Positions 44,163 through 53,188 are shown, counted from the stretch's first letter. The stretch is DNA of 64,000 bases from Ruminococcaceae bacterium AM07-15 (GCA_003477405.1 QUDE01000009.1:40021-104020); one strand, 5' to 3'. Program-made: numbers and translations. Notes: generated from the sequence alone by a model not told the origin.

Positions 44163-44252
44163 TGGCGGAGAAGGAGGGATTTGAACCCTCGCGACCCTTT
44201 CGAGCCCTACTCCCTTAGCAGGGGAGCCTCTTCACCACTTGAGTACTTCTCC
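44163..44252 (-). tRNA. tRNA-Ser (GCT)
   Basis: On the minus strand a 90-nt class II tRNA: GGAGAAG / CTTCTCC acceptor stem, anticodon GCT in CTGCTAA, a long variable arm (GGGCTCGAAAGGGTCGCG region), GGTTCAAATCC T-arm, encoded CCA. Confidence 0.95.
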
Positions 44253-44286
44253 ACAGCCTGATGGCTGCACTCATGAGTGCCTTTAT

Positions 44287-44315
44287 ATCCTACCATGTCT
44301 CACTGATTTTGTCAA
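44287..44315 (-). promoter_or_regulatory. Promoter of tRNA-Ser
   Basis: Minus-strand TTGACA (44310-44315) and TAGGAT (44287-44292), 17-base spacer. Confidence 0.6.
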
Positions 44316-44394
44316 GGACATTTTCTCCCCTCTCCCAAGATTTCCTCAGAAGAGAGGTGCGCCGCCCTTCAGCGGCCGCAAACCCTTTGATCCC

Positions 44395-44922
44395 TTATCT
44401 CCATTCCCGGCTGAGGATGCGCATCATCACAAAATCACTGTACGCACCTTTATAATAATAGGCCTCTTCCAGAACGCCTTCCTGTCGGAATCCCATCTTT
44501 TTATAAAATTCCAATGCACTGGTGTTCAGTGCCACCACCCCAATGGAAACACGGTGCATTTTATACTCATGAAAAGCCAGGTCCAGCATGATCTCCATGG
44601 CTTCCGTGCCATATCCCTTGCGCTGCATTTCCGGGTCGGGGATGATGATAGTCAGGTCGGTCTGATGCCAGGCCGGAAACATCCGCAGCAGGCCGGTCTC
44701 GCCCACAATGCGCCCCTCCCCATCGGTGATTGTGAACCAAAGGGAATCTTCGGACCTGTGATCGACGGTGATCTGCCGCTTCACTTTTTCTTCGTCCGTG
44801 GGCTTTTCAAAGCCGCACTGAAACATGACCTGAGGCTGGTTGAACCAATGGGCAAAAAACGGTGCGTCCTCTTCCCTTTGTTCCCGCAGAATGATCCGCT
44901 TGCCTCTGATTTCTTTCTTCAT
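44395..44922 (-). CDS. GNAT family N-acetyltransferase (RimJ/RimL type)
   Basis: A 175-residue acetyltransferase. KRIILREQREEDAPFFAHWF at the start and the acetyl-CoA loop PEMQRKGYGTEAMEIML near residue 105 are typical, with NTSALEFYKKMGFRQEG at the end. It may acetylate a small amine or a protein N-terminus. Same strand as the hemolysin III gene, 42 bp upstream of it, so the two may be co-transcribed. Confidence 0.9.
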   Translation of the reverse strand: MKKEIRGKRIILREQREEDAPFFAHWFNQPQVMFQCGFEKPTDEEKVKRQITVDHRSEDSLWFTITDGEGRIVGETGLLRMFPAWHQTDLTIIIPDPEMQRKGYGTEAMEIMLDLAFHEYKMHRVSIGVVALNTSALEFYKKMGFRQEGVLEEAYYYKGAYSDFVMMRILSREWR

Positions 44923-44964
44923 GGCTTTTCACCGCCTTTCCCGATTTTGCAAAAATTCTCTTTC

Positions 44965-45636
44965 TCAGAAGGTGGTGGGAATCACATAGAGCAGGATGCT
45001 CAGATAATGGCACACGCTGCCGGCCAGCACAAAAAGATGCCAGATGGAATGCATATAGCTGCGGCGGATCACATAAAAGACGATGCCCACAGTGTAAAAT
45101 ACGCCCCCCAGAGCCAGCAGCACCAATCCATTCCAGGCCAGCGATGCCATCAGCGGCCGGATGGCCAGCACCACCACCCAGCCCATGGCCACATAACACA
45201 CCATGGAAATACGGCTGTATTTCTGCACATCGATGGCGTTGAGCACCACGCCCACAATGGCCGCGCCCCACACCACGGCGAACAGGCTCCAGCCCAAGAC
45301 CCCACGCAGGGTGATCAGCGTATAGGGGGTATAAGTTCCAGCGATGAGCAGGAAAATGGAGCAATGGTCCAGCACCTGCAACACACCCTTCACCCGCCGG
45401 TTGGGGCAGGCATGATACAGAGTGGAAGCCAGGTACAGGGCAAACAGAGAGAAGGAATAGACGATGGAACTGCTCACCGCCCAGGCGTCCCCATACAAAG
45501 CCGACAGCACGATCAGAATACCAAAGCCCACACAGGCCAGGGCCACCCCCACCCCGTGGGACACCGAATTGAATATCTCCTCTCCCAAAGTATAATGGGG
45601 AAGATATTCTTTTGCCTTGTCCATTCTCATTTCCAT
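44965..45636 (-). CDS. Hemolysin III / PAQR family membrane protein
   Basis: A 223-residue seven-helix protein. The ATG at 45636 follows AAAGGAG. Family marks: EEIFNSVSHGVGVALACVGF, STLYHACPNRRVKGVLQVLD and DHCSIFLLIAGTYTPYTLI, with metal-site His residues in the first and last thirds (YMHSIWHLFVLAGSVCHYLS). Bacterial members probably act in membrane lipid homeostasis and not as toxins. Confidence 0.92.
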   Translation of the reverse strand: MEMRMDKAKEYLPHYTLGEEIFNSVSHGVGVALACVGFGILIVLSALYGDAWAVSSSIVYSFSLFALYLASTLYHACPNRRVKGVLQVLDHCSIFLLIAGTYTPYTLITLRGVLGWSLFAVVWGAAIVGVVLNAIDVQKYSRISMVCYVAMGWVVVLAIRPLMASLAWNGLVLLALGGVFYTVGIVFYVIRRSYMHSIWHLFVLAGSVCHYLSILLYVIPTTF

Positions 45637-45778
45637 ATTCGGCTCCTTTCCAGCCACACAAAACGCAATAAATAGTTTTAAAAACCAGATGATGAAATCA
45701 ACATAATTATATTATCACAGTTCCCTGCCGATTCCAATGGTTTTTTGGACGAAAGAAGCCGGCTGTTTGTAAATTTTT

Positions 45779-46387
45779 TTATATCATCGGCGCCCGAGAG
45801 GACTTGAACAGCTGATAGGCCATTTTGAATTCCTTTTCCATGGCTTGCATCAGGGAAAAAGAATAGTTATGGAAGGCCCAGTCGATGACAATGCCCCGGA
45901 AATGGCGGACACAGAAGGTGGTGACCGTTTCGGCATCATACTGCCGGGAAAGGATCTCCTTCTCCTGGGCCTCCATGACGAAGTGAAGCACCATCTGATA
46001 GATGATCCGCCCGGTGTCAAAGGGCTTTTGGGCGCTGATGGCCAGCATGTTCTGATAATACCGGGCCGTGAGTTCACCCTGGTTCTCTTCCATATATTCT
46101 GCATAAGCGGTGAAAATAATACGCAAAGCGGAAAGACTGCTGTGAAAAGGCCGGGTCTCCAGCTGCTGCCGGATGTAAAGGTCCAGCTGCTGGCCGCCTT
46201 TTTCCAGCATCTCCTCCTTGGAACGGAAATGGTGGTAAAAGGCCCCGGTGGTCACCCCAGCCTCCTTGCAGATATCCCGGATGGACACGGCGTCATAGCC
46301 ATTCTTCCGCATCAGCTGCCGGGCTGTTTCCAAAATCTTTTGTTCTGTCTCCTGGCCCTGGGCTTTCCGCTTCTCCCGATATTCCAT
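45779..46387 (-). CDS. TetR family transcriptional regulator
   Basis: A 202-residue regulator with helix-turn-helix at ~12-58 (VSIRDICKEAGVTTGAFYHH). The ATG at 46387 follows GGGAGG. It is divergent from degV; an inverted repeat ACATAAC-GCT-GTTATGT sits between two face-to-face promoters, so it probably represses both itself and degV. Ligand unknown; a fatty-acid-related signal would fit a DegV partner. Confidence 0.9.
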   Translation of the reverse strand: MEYREKRKAQGQETEQKILETARQLMRKNGYDAVSIRDICKEAGVTTGAFYHHFRSKEEMLEKGGQQLDLYIRQQLETRPFHSSLSALRIIFTAYAEYMEENQGELTARYYQNMLAISAQKPFDTGRIIYQMVLHFVMEAQEKEILSRQYDAETVTTFCVRHFRGIVIDWAFHNYSFSLMQAMEKEFKMAYQLFKSSRAPMI

Positions 46388-46411
46388 CAAGGGTCCTCCC
46401 TTTCAAAAGAA

Positions 46412-46440
46412 TTGACAACAATGCCGTCGGTCTGTATAAT
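46412..46440 (+). promoter_or_regulatory. Promoter of degV
   Basis: TTGACA (46412-46417) and TATAAT (46435-46440), consensus with 17-base spacer. It reads right, through the operator at 46450. Confidence 0.85.
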
Positions 46441-46449
46441 GAGTATATC

Positions 46450-46466
46450 ACATAACGCTGTTATGT
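46450..46466. promoter_or_regulatory. Putative TetR operator shared by tetR and degV
   Basis: Perfect 7-3-7 inverted repeat ACATAAC-GCT-GTTATGT. It covers the predicted start region of both promoters. Confidence 0.7.
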
Positions 46467-46478
46467 TCTTCTGTTTTT

Positions 46479-46507
46479 ATTATACTTGCGACGGATTTTT
46501 CCGTCAA
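46479..46507 (-). promoter_or_regulatory. Promoter of the TetR gene, facing the degV promoter
   Basis: Minus-strand TTGACG (46502-46507) and TATAAT (46479-46484), 17-base spacer. It points left across the operator and across the degV promoter. Confidence 0.75.
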
Positions 46508-46543
46508 CCGGCCCTTTGGGCTTTTGGAAAGGCGTGTGCTCAT

Positions 46544-47404
46544 TTGAATCCTCAAAAAATCGCGGTGCTCACCGACTCCTGCGCCGACATCTCCCCGGCC
46601 CTGGCCCGGGAGCGAGATATTTTTGTACTGCCTCTGAAGATCATTTACCCGGACAAGGAATATTCCGACGGAGTGGACATCACTCCCCAGGAGATCTATC
46701 AGCGGATGCCTCAGGCTCTGCCCACCACCTCCCTGCCCGACGGCGGTACGCTGCTTTCCCTGCTGGACGAAATCAAGTCCCAGGGCTTTGAAAAGGTCAT
46801 TGCCATCTGCCTGTCCGCCGGCCTCAGCGGCACTTATAATATGGTGCGTCTGATGGCGGAAAATTACGAAGGCCTCCAGTGCGCCGTGTTTGATTCCAAC
46901 AGCGGCAGCCTGGGAGAAGGCTGTCTGGCGCTGGAAGTGACCAACCGCCTGGCCCAAGGGGCCAGCTGGGAAGAGCTTTTGCACCTGGTTCCCCGCCTGC
47001 GGGAAAAGACCCAGGTGATGTTCAGTCTGGACACCCTGGAATACCTGCAAAAGGGCGGCCGGATCGGCAAGATCAGCTGCATTGCCGGTACCATGCTCCA
47101 GATCAAGCCCATCATCTCCTTTGCTCCTGACGGCCAGCTGGCCAGCATCAGCAAAGTGCGTGGCCGGTATCGGTCCATGGACGAGATGGCGGAGCGCATC
47201 CGGGCTATGGTCCCCACCGACGGCACCCCCTACACCCTGGCCACCGCTCACGGCGGCTGCCCCGGGGATCTGGAATATCTGAAAAACAAACTCCATGACG
47301 AGATCGGCTGCGCCACTCATTATTATGAAGGGGAGATCGACTGCACCCTTGGCGTGCACACCGGCCCCCATCTTATCGGCTGCGGAATTCAGATTCTGGA
47401 GTAA
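46544..47404 (+). CDS. DegV family fatty-acid-binding protein
   Basis: A 286-residue protein. Start is probably the TTG at 46544 (LNPQKIAVLTDS), with AAAGG upstream; no ATG or GTG fits. IAVLTDSCADISPALARERD, then the PTTSLPDGG stretch and ICLSAGLSGTYN, are the DegV fatty-acid-binding features; GRIGKISCIAGTMLQIKPI is typical of the second domain. FakB-like DegV proteins deliver fatty acids to the FakA kinase. No fakA is seen here. Confidence 0.92.
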   Translation: MNPQKIAVLTDSCADISPALARERDIFVLPLKIIYPDKEYSDGVDITPQEIYQRMPQALPTTSLPDGGTLLSLLDEIKSQGFEKVIAICLSAGLSGTYNMVRLMAENYEGLQCAVFDSNSGSLGEGCLALEVTNRLAQGASWEELLHLVPRLREKTQVMFSLDTLEYLQKGGRIGKISCIAGTMLQIKPIISFAPDGQLASISKVRGRYRSMDEMAERIRAMVPTDGTPYTLATAHGGCPGDLEYLKNKLHDEIGCATHYYEGEIDCTLGVHTGPHLIGCGIQILE

Positions 47405-47407
47405 TAC

Positions 47408-47435
47408 AAAAAGCCGCCTGTTGCAGGCGGCTTTT
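47408..47435 (+). terminator. Intrinsic terminator of degV
   Basis: AAAAGCCGCCTG / CAGGCGGCTTTT with a 3-base loop. Confidence 0.82.
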
Positions 47436-47502
47436 GCTTTTTCCCCAGGGAGTATGCTATAATCCCTGATGAATATTTCAAAACACACAGGAGGGATGGC
47501 CT

Positions 47503-48303
47503 ATGCCAGCCAAACGGGAAGAGCTGCTGTCTCTGGCCCAGCAGCCGGAGGACCGGCTGCTCATCAGCCAGCTATGGGATAAAATGAGCCAGGCGGAAAA
47601 ATATTTCCAGCCGGCCTGCACTCCTTTTCTCGATCTGCGCCAGCAGAATCTGTGCCGCACCGCCATGGAGCGGATGGGAAACCGGGGCTTTTCCCTCTAT
47701 GGAGGCTATCCTCAGGCCGAGCGGCGTCTGGCCCTGTTCCTTCCTGACTATATGGAGACCCCGGATGACATTCCCTTGGAGGACAACCCCATCTGTGCCC
47801 TGCGATCCAGACCCCGGGGCGGCGTGGAGCTGAACCACCGGGATTACCTGGGTTCCCTGATGGGGCTGGGCATCCGGCGGGAGATGGTGGGGGATATTCT
47901 GGTTTCCCCCCAAAGCGCTGACATTTTGCTGACGGCGGAAATGGGGGAATATGTGCGCCACAACCTGGAAAAAGCAGGCCACGCCTCCATCGTCATGGAA
48001 CCGGTGGCCCTGGAAAACCTGCTCATTCCGCCCCTTCAGTTCAAAACCCTGCGGGACACCGTGCCGTCCCTCCGTCTGGACGCAGTGCTCACCGTGGCCT
48101 TTTCCCTCTCCCGGGGAGAGTCGGCGGAATGTATCCGCCGGGGACTGGTGCAGGTGGACGGGGCCGATGCACTCAAAGGGGACAAACCGGTGCCCGAAGG
48201 GGCCCGCATCTCCCTGCGAGGCAAAGGCAAAGCCATCCTGGCCCAGATCGGCGGCCTTTCCAAAAAAGGGCGCATCCAGATCGAAGTACATAAACTGATC
48301 TGA
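47503..48303 (+). CDS. YlmH-type S4-domain RNA-binding protein
   Basis: A 266-residue YlmH protein; ACAGGAGGG precedes the ATG at 47503. The first two thirds carry the YlmH domain (GGYPQAERRLALFLP, NHRDYLGSLMGLGIRREMVG), and an S4 RNA-binding domain follows at ~190-250 (LDAVLTVAFSLSRGESAECI). YlmH acts in ribosome rescue and division-related functions; here it is isolated from the usual ylm-div cluster. Confidence 0.92.
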   Translation: MPAKREELLSLAQQPEDRLLISQLWDKMSQAEKYFQPACTPFLDLRQQNLCRTAMERMGNRGFSLYGGYPQAERRLALFLPDYMETPDDIPLEDNPICALRSRPRGGVELNHRDYLGSLMGLGIRREMVGDILVSPQSADILLTAEMGEYVRHNLEKAGHASIVMEPVALENLLIPPLQFKTLRDTVPSLRLDAVLTVAFSLSRGESAECIRRGLVQVDGADALKGDKPVPEGARISLRGKGKAILAQIGGLSKKGRIQIEVHKLI

Positions 48304-48306
48304 TAC

Positions 48307-48343
48307 AAAAAACACCGTTGGGATTTTCCCAACGGTGTTTTTT
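48307..48343. terminator. Bidirectional intrinsic terminator
   Basis: AAAAAACACCGTTGGG / CCCAACGGTGTTTTTT between ylmH and the convergent lectin/SLH gene. Confidence 0.88.
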
Positions 48344-48356
48344 CTGTATAGTTCGA

Positions 48357-49820
48357 TTACTTCAGATTCTTGGAACTGCGCAGAGACATGGCGATGGCCT
48401 GCTCTCTTGTGGCATTGGCATAGTGCTCCGCCTCTTCCATGGAATTGGTGTTCTTGGGAGCAAACATCCCATTGCCCACGCCGGAGATCACATTGTACTT
48501 GGTCATGAAATAGACGCTGGGTTTGGCGTAATCGGAGATCTGGGCATCGTCGGCGTACTTGGGAACACCGGAATAGTTGATGGTGTACTCCGCATCGGTT
48601 TCCAGCGTCCAATCGGGCCACTCTGCTCTTTTGTACACCCGGCACAGCATGGTGGCCAGCTGCTCCCGGGTGATCAGCTCATCGGGGGCAAACTCGGTGG
48701 CGCTGTATCCCTGCACCGCACCGATGTTATAGGCTTTCAGAATGTAGTTTCTGTTTTCACTATCGGCGATGTCCGCAAACTGGCACTGGGAGGACATAAC
48801 GGCCCGCCCGCCGGTCATGGCTTCAAACAGATTGACGGAAATGGCGGCAAATTCGCCCCGGGTCACCGGAGCTGTCATATCCTTGCCCACCAGCACATCG
48901 GGGATCAGCCCGGCATCGGCCGCTTCCTGGAGCTCCGGAGTGGACCAGTCCGCCGAATCCGACCAGGTCTCCCACTCGCACACATATCCCACGGTCTGCA
49001 AAGAGAAATTGTCCTCTTCGCCAGGATAGGTGTTGTCATAATACATATCGTTCCAGGCAAAGCGCTTGCTGCCGCCCACCGCCGGGTTGGGGGTGTTGTA
49101 GATGTGCACATACTGTTCCTTTTCCCCATCGGAGCGGGTGTGGCTGTTGGGCTCAATCACATCCCAGTTGGAATAGGAGAATGTTTCCCCTGTGACCCAC
49201 TGGGGCGTGCCGCCTGTGGTGGTGGCGCCGATCCAGTACTGCTTCTTGCTGCCGTTTGTCAGCAGCTTGGATACGAAGTTCTGCTCCCCCTGAGAGGTGA
49301 TGGTCACCAGATGACCGCCCAGGGACTCGCATTTCTCCTTGGCCTACTGCCAGGTCATGCTTTCGTCAAACACCTTATAGCTGTGGTTCTGATAGACGCT
49401 GTCCACCACTTCCTGGTAGCTGGAGTTGTTTTTGTTCAGCACAAACTCCCAGTTTTTATTGCCGTCTACCAAACCGGTGTACACATCTTTGTTCAATGTG
49501 CCTTTCAGGGTGACGAACACATAGGTGCTGGGCTTTTCGATCCATTCGTCCCCTTTGATCACATAGTTCCCGTTCTCCAAAGTGGCCTTGATGGTATAAG
49601 AACCATCCTCCGCATTGCTGCGGCCGGGCATATTGTAAAACTCAAACACGCCGGTGCCGTCTTCGTTGACGGTGAGGGTCAGGCCGGTCTGTCCCTGGTT
49701 GGCATAATACCAGCCCTCATAGGTCCCCGCCAGGGGCGACACATCGGCCGGGGCCGCCATGGAAACGGTGCACAGCACCAGTAAAAAAAGAAGTGCGGAC
49801 AATACGATGCCTTTTTTCAC
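48357..49820 (-). pseudogene. Secreted C-type-lectin/SLH surface protein with one in-frame TAG
   Basis: A single 488-codon frame interrupted only by TAG at 49344-49346. The GTG at 49820 after GAGGAGG starts a signal peptide (KKGIVLSALLFLLVLCTVSM), then a ~120-residue domain (LAGTYEGWYYANQG...). A C-type lectin-like domain follows: SYKVFDESMTWQ-stop-AKEKCESLGGHLVTITS, YWIGATTTGG, then DNFSLQTVGYVCEW. Two to three SLH repeats end it (APVTRGEFAAISVNLFEAMT; ELITREQLATMLCRVYKRAE). The codon would read CAG (Gln) by one transition. It could be a recent nonsense mutation, readthrough or a sequencing error. Confidence 0.85.
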
Positions 49821-49956
49821 GAGCAATCATCCTCCTCATTTTCCCTTTGCAATGGTGAACATTTACAGATTGTTCATTTTTATGTTAGCACACTCCCGCC
49901 CCACTGTAAAGGGCAACAGGAAAATAAATGAAATCGCTTCTCATTTTTTACACAGC

Positions 49957-49990
49957 AAAAAGGGCCGGGAACAAATCCCAGCCCTGGAAG
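49957..49990 (-). terminator. Terminator of rpsT
   Basis: On the minus strand AGGGCTGGGA / TCCCGGCCCT with one mismatch, followed by TTTTT. Confidence 0.72.
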
Positions 49991-50009
49991 ATCGTCAAAA
50001 TCCCACTGC

Positions 50010-50276
50010 TTATTTGGCGGCGGCGTTGACCTTCTTCGCCAGCGCGCTCTTTTTTCTCGCGGCAGTATTCTTGTGCAGAATACCTTTGGCAACAGCCTTG
50101 TCCAGGCAAACCACGGTGGCCTTATACGCCTCCTGGATGCCGGTGCCCTGCTGAATGGCACTGTCGAACTTCTTCAACTGTGTCTTCATCGCTGTCTTCG
50201 CGGCGCGATTTCTCTCGTTCTTTGTCTTATTGACCAGCACGCGCTTCTTCGCGGACTTAATATTCGGCAAAATCAT
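50010..50276 (-). CDS. rpsT: 30S ribosomal protein S20
   Basis: An 88-residue basic helical protein: NIKSAKKRVLVNKTKNERNR, then DKAVAKGILHKNTAARKKSA. TAAGGAGGTC precedes the ATG at 50276. Normal length; binds 16S rRNA. It is divergent from gpr, as in many Firmicutes. Confidence 0.96.
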   Translation of the reverse strand: MILPNIKSAKKRVLVNKTKNERNRAAKTAMKTQLKKFDSAIQQGTGIQEAYKATVVCLDKAVAKGILHKNTAARKKSALAKKVNAAAK

Positions 50277-50310
50277 GACCTCCTTACCTCAGATATTCAT
50301 AGCATTGCTT

Positions 50311-50339
50311 ATTCTATCATTTTGTGGCGGCAAATGCAA
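50311..50339 (-). promoter_or_regulatory. Promoter of rpsT
   Basis: Minus-strand TTGCAT (50334-50339) and TAGAAT (50311-50316), 17-base spacer. Confidence 0.6.
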
Positions 50340-50359
50340 GTGTTTCTCACACAATTTTT

Positions 50360-50389
50360 GCATATTTCTTTTCTGCGGGAAACACTAAG
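50360..50389 (+). promoter_or_regulatory. Possible sigma-F/G promoter of gpr
   Basis: GCATA (50360-50364), 18 bases, then CACTAAG (50383-50389), close to the forespore sigma pattern GHATR-18-CATNHTA. gpr is a forespore gene in other spore formers. Confidence 0.45.
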
Positions 50390-50410
50390 AGAAAAATGGG
50401 AGGAAAAGCG

Positions 50411-51289
50411 ATGGAATCGAGACGCACAGACCTGGCTCTGGAGGCCCGGGAGCTCTATCAGGAGCAGACTCTTCGGGAGCCGCCGGGGGTGGATTGGAAG
50501 GAAGAAGAACAGGACGGCATCCACATGACAGAGGTGCACATCCGCACCCCGGAGGGAGCCCAGGAGATGGGCAAACCCCAGGGCCGCTATATCACTTTTC
50601 AGCTGGGAGAAAGCTGGGAGCGGGAGGATCACACCATTGCCGCCGCTTCCTCTCTTCTGGCCCGACAAGTGCGCCGCCTGCTGCCCTCCCAGCCGGAGAG
50701 CGTGCTCATCGTGGGGCTGGGCAACCGCCACCTCACCGCCGACGCCCTGGGGCCGCTTTGCACCGAAAAGATCATTGTCACCCGGCATTTAAAAGATACC
50801 ATGCCCGATGTGTTCCGTTCCTTTGCCCGGGTCAGCGCCATTGCTCCCGGAGTGCTGGGGCTCACCGGTGTGGAGACCGGCGAAGTGGTGCTAGGGCTGT
50901 GCGAGAAGATCCGCCCGGATGCCATCATCGCCATCGACTCGCTGGTGTCCCGAAAGCTCTCCCGGCTCTGCCGCACCATTCAGCTCTCCGATACCGGCAT
51001 CACTCCCGGCGGCGGCATCGCCCCCGGCCGTTTCCCTTTGGATGAGCAGACCCTCCACACCCCGGTGCTGGCCCTGGGCATTCCCACGGTGGTGGAAGCC
51101 CGCACCCTGGCCGCCGATCTTTGTCCCAACGCACCGCCGGAAGAGGAACTGCCTCCCACCTCCCTCATCGTCACCCCCAAGGACATCGATGCCCTGATGG
51201 TGAAAAGCGCCAAGATCCTGGGGTATGCCATTGACATGGCCCTGCATACCCATCTGTCTGTGGAGGACATCGAAAGCCTTCTCAGCTGA
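50411..51289 (+). CDS. gpr: Germination protease GPR
   Basis: A 292-residue spore protease degrading small acid-soluble proteins at germination. Start at the ATG at 50411 with GGGAGG upstream. RTDLALEARELYQEQ is the conserved N-terminus including the propeptide; SVLIVGLGNRHLTADALGPL, IAPGVLGLTGVETGE, then IDSLVSRKLSRLCRTIQLSD and TGITPGGGIAPGR are family blocks. It supports a spore-forming organism. Confidence 0.95.
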   Translation: MESRRTDLALEARELYQEQTLREPPGVDWKEEEQDGIHMTEVHIRTPEGAQEMGKPQGRYITFQLGESWEREDHTIAAASSLLARQVRRLLPSQPESVLIVGLGNRHLTADALGPLCTEKIIVTRHLKDTMPDVFRSFARVSAIAPGVLGLTGVETGEVVLGLCEKIRPDAIIAIDSLVSRKLSRLCRTIQLSDTGITPGGGIAPGRFPLDEQTLHTPVLALGIPTVVEARTLAADLCPNAPPEEELPPTSLIVTPKDIDALMVKSAKILGYAIDMALHTHLSVEDIESLLS

Positions 51290-51359
51290 GGACAAGGCAT
51301 AAAAAAGCCGCCCGAGCCATAGAATGGTTCCATCAACACCAGGATGGAGGAAGTTTTTC

Positions 51360-52448
51360 ATGGCGCTGGGGCACAGGAACTACAGAAAAATCAGAAGCCG
51401 AAACAGACGGAAAAAGCCCCGACGGAAAAAAGGGATGTGGCCTCTTGTGCTGGCCGCCGTGGGGCTGTGGGCTTTCGCCCAGGAATCCCCCTGGCCCGCA
51501 TCATTTCCCTCCCTCTCCCCGGCCCAAAACAACCTGCCCATGGAGGATTATTCCCCTTCTGCCACCCTCCTGCCAGAGGACGAGGCAGAAGATGAAACGG
51601 TCTCCGCCGGGGAAGAGGTGAGCGAGGCCGTGCTGCCCCAGGGACAGACCAGCCAAAGCCAAGCCAACATCGCCGCCATCCAGATCCAAGGGGATGACGG
51701 CTCCTACCCCGGCGCAGGCACGGTCTATTATAAAAACGAAACCGATTACCAGATCAACATGGAAGATCTGCTGAATCAGAATGTTTCCATTCCCTTTTCC
51801 CTGGATGAACCGGCGGTACTCATCGTCCACACCCATGGCAGCGAGGCTTATACCCCTGACGCCGCCAACTGGTACACCCCCACCGACACCGACCGCACCA
51901 CCGACACCAATTACAATGTGGTGCGGGTGGGCGCTGAAATGGAAAAGATCTTAAACGAAAAGGGAATCAAGACCATCCATGCCACCGTGCTGTGTGACAG
52001 TCCTTCCTACAACGGTGCCTATAACCGGGCTCTGGAAGTGATCCAGCAGGCCATCTCTGAAAATCCCTCCATCAAGTTTGTCATTGATGTGCATCGGGAC
52101 GCCATGATCACCTCCAGCGGCAAGAAATACAAAACCGTGGCCCAGATCGGCGGACGGCAGGCAGCCCAGCTGATGCTGGTAGCCGGTACCGACGGAGGCG
52201 GTCTGACCTTTGACGATTGGCCGGATCATCTGGCCTTTGCGGCAAAGATCCAGCAGCAAATAAACGCCCTGTATCCCGGCATCATGCGGCCCATCAATGT
52301 TCGTGCCGCCCGCTTCAACCAGCATGTAACCCCGGGGAGTATGCTCTTGGAGGTGGGCACCAGCGGCAACTCCCTGGATGAGGCCCTTTACTCTGCTTCC
52401 CTCTTTGCCGATGCTCTAGGGGATATTTTATTAGACATGGCGGAATAA
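51360..52448 (+). CDS. spoIIP: Stage II sporulation protein P
   Basis: A 362-residue peptidoglycan amidase/endopeptidase for engulfment. Start at the ATG at 51360 with GGAGG upstream. A basic N-terminus and transmembrane helix (MWPLVLAAVGLWAFAQ) are followed by a low-complexity linker and the catalytic domain with VLIVHTHGSEAYTPD, FVIDVHRDAM and the late MLLEVGTSGNSLDEAL. It sits 70 bp after gpr, the usual neighbour. Confidence 0.95.
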   Translation: MALGHRNYRKIRSRNRRKKPRRKKGMWPLVLAAVGLWAFAQESPWPASFPSLSPAQNNLPMEDYSPSATLLPEDEAEDETVSAGEEVSEAVLPQGQTSQSQANIAAIQIQGDDGSYPGAGTVYYKNETDYQINMEDLLNQNVSIPFSLDEPAVLIVHTHGSEAYTPDAANWYTPTDTDRTTDTNYNVVRVGAEMEKILNEKGIKTIHATVLCDSPSYNGAYNRALEVIQQAISENPSIKFVIDVHRDAMITSSGKKYKTVAQIGGRQAAQLMLVAGTDGGGLTFDDWPDHLAFAAKIQQQINALYPGIMRPINVRAARFNQHVTPGSMLLEVGTSGNSLDEALYSASLFADALGDILLDMAE

Positions 52449-52487
52449 TAAAATTACATATTGCATTTTGTATTGTTTTCCCGTCTT

Positions 52488-52526
52488 AAAAGAGAACTGA
52501 GGCCAATGGTCCCAGTTCTCTTTTTC
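52488..52526 (+). terminator. Terminator after spoIIP
   Basis: AGAGAACTG / CAGTTCTCT followed by TTTTT, just before the convergent gene. Confidence 0.75.
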
Positions 52527-52528
52527 TG

Positions 52529-53188
52529 TTATTGCACCTGTGTGCCGCCCCATTCCACGGCGGTATAGCCCTGCCGGGAAACGGGAGTCAACACCTGTTC
52601 CTTCATCTCCACCGGCTCCTGCAGGCCCTTCCAGGCCATGAACACCCGGATCAGGGTATCGGGGGCGGGGTCGATGGTCAGAGCGGCCAGGCTGGTGTAT
52701 TCCTCCTGTTGGAAGGCGATCTGGTTGTAGGGGTTCTTCTCCATCAAAGGCAGCCAGTATTCCAGAAAGTCCTGGCGTTCTTTTTCATTCAGCCCCAGAA
52801 CAGCCAGAGCCTTTTCCAAAAAATCACCGGTATCCTGGCCAGGCACCACAAAGCCCTCTTCAAACTGGAACTCCCCTTGGGAATCGGCTTCCCAGAACAG
52901 ATAGGGCCAGGTGCGGCCATCCTCGTCCACCAAGGTGCCGTCCGGATAGGCGGTGACCTGCCATCCATCCTGCAAAGCAGGCTCGGTGACGGTGAATGTA
53001 CCGGCTGTCAATTCCACATTCACCCTGGTCTCCTGGGCCTTTTCCGGATAGAGATAAATCACCGGCTTTGCCAGAACGCACTGGCTGGGGTCGGGGGGCG
53101 CCAACTGGAGGATGTAAAAAATCACGCCGCCGGCCAGCAGGAAAATTCCCAGCCATTTGACGCATCGGGACAATACATACCGTTTCAT
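52529..53188 (-). CDS. Membrane-anchored extracytoplasmic protein (KPVIYLYPE type)
   Basis: A 219-residue protein with an uncleaved signal anchor (CVKWLGIFLLAGGVIFYILQ) and then the segment CVLAKPVIYLYPEKAQETRV, which I recognise as recurrent in otherwise uncharacterised bacterial and archaeal surface proteins. YLFWEADSQGEFQFEEGFVV and the following helices belong to the same family. AAAGGAGA precedes the ATG at 53188. Outer-surface role, mechanism unknown. Confidence 0.7.
   Translation of the reverse strand: MKRYVLSRCVKWLGIFLLAGGVIFYILQLAPPDPSQCVLAKPVIYLYPEKAQETRVNVELTAGTFTVTEPALQDGWQVTAYPDGTLVDEDGRTWPYLFWEADSQGEFQFEEGFVVPGQDTGDFLEKALAVLGLNEKERQDFLEYWLPLMEKNPYNQIAFQQEEYTSLAALTIDPAPDTLIRVFMAWKGLQEPVEMKEQVLTPVSRQGYTAVEWGGTQVQ

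Noticed and set aside
44239..45675. 478-codon plus-strand frame over the GNAT and hemolysin III genes
   Set aside because: Antisense shadow; its sequence is His/Gln-rich and unlike a protein family, while both minus-strand genes are well recognised.
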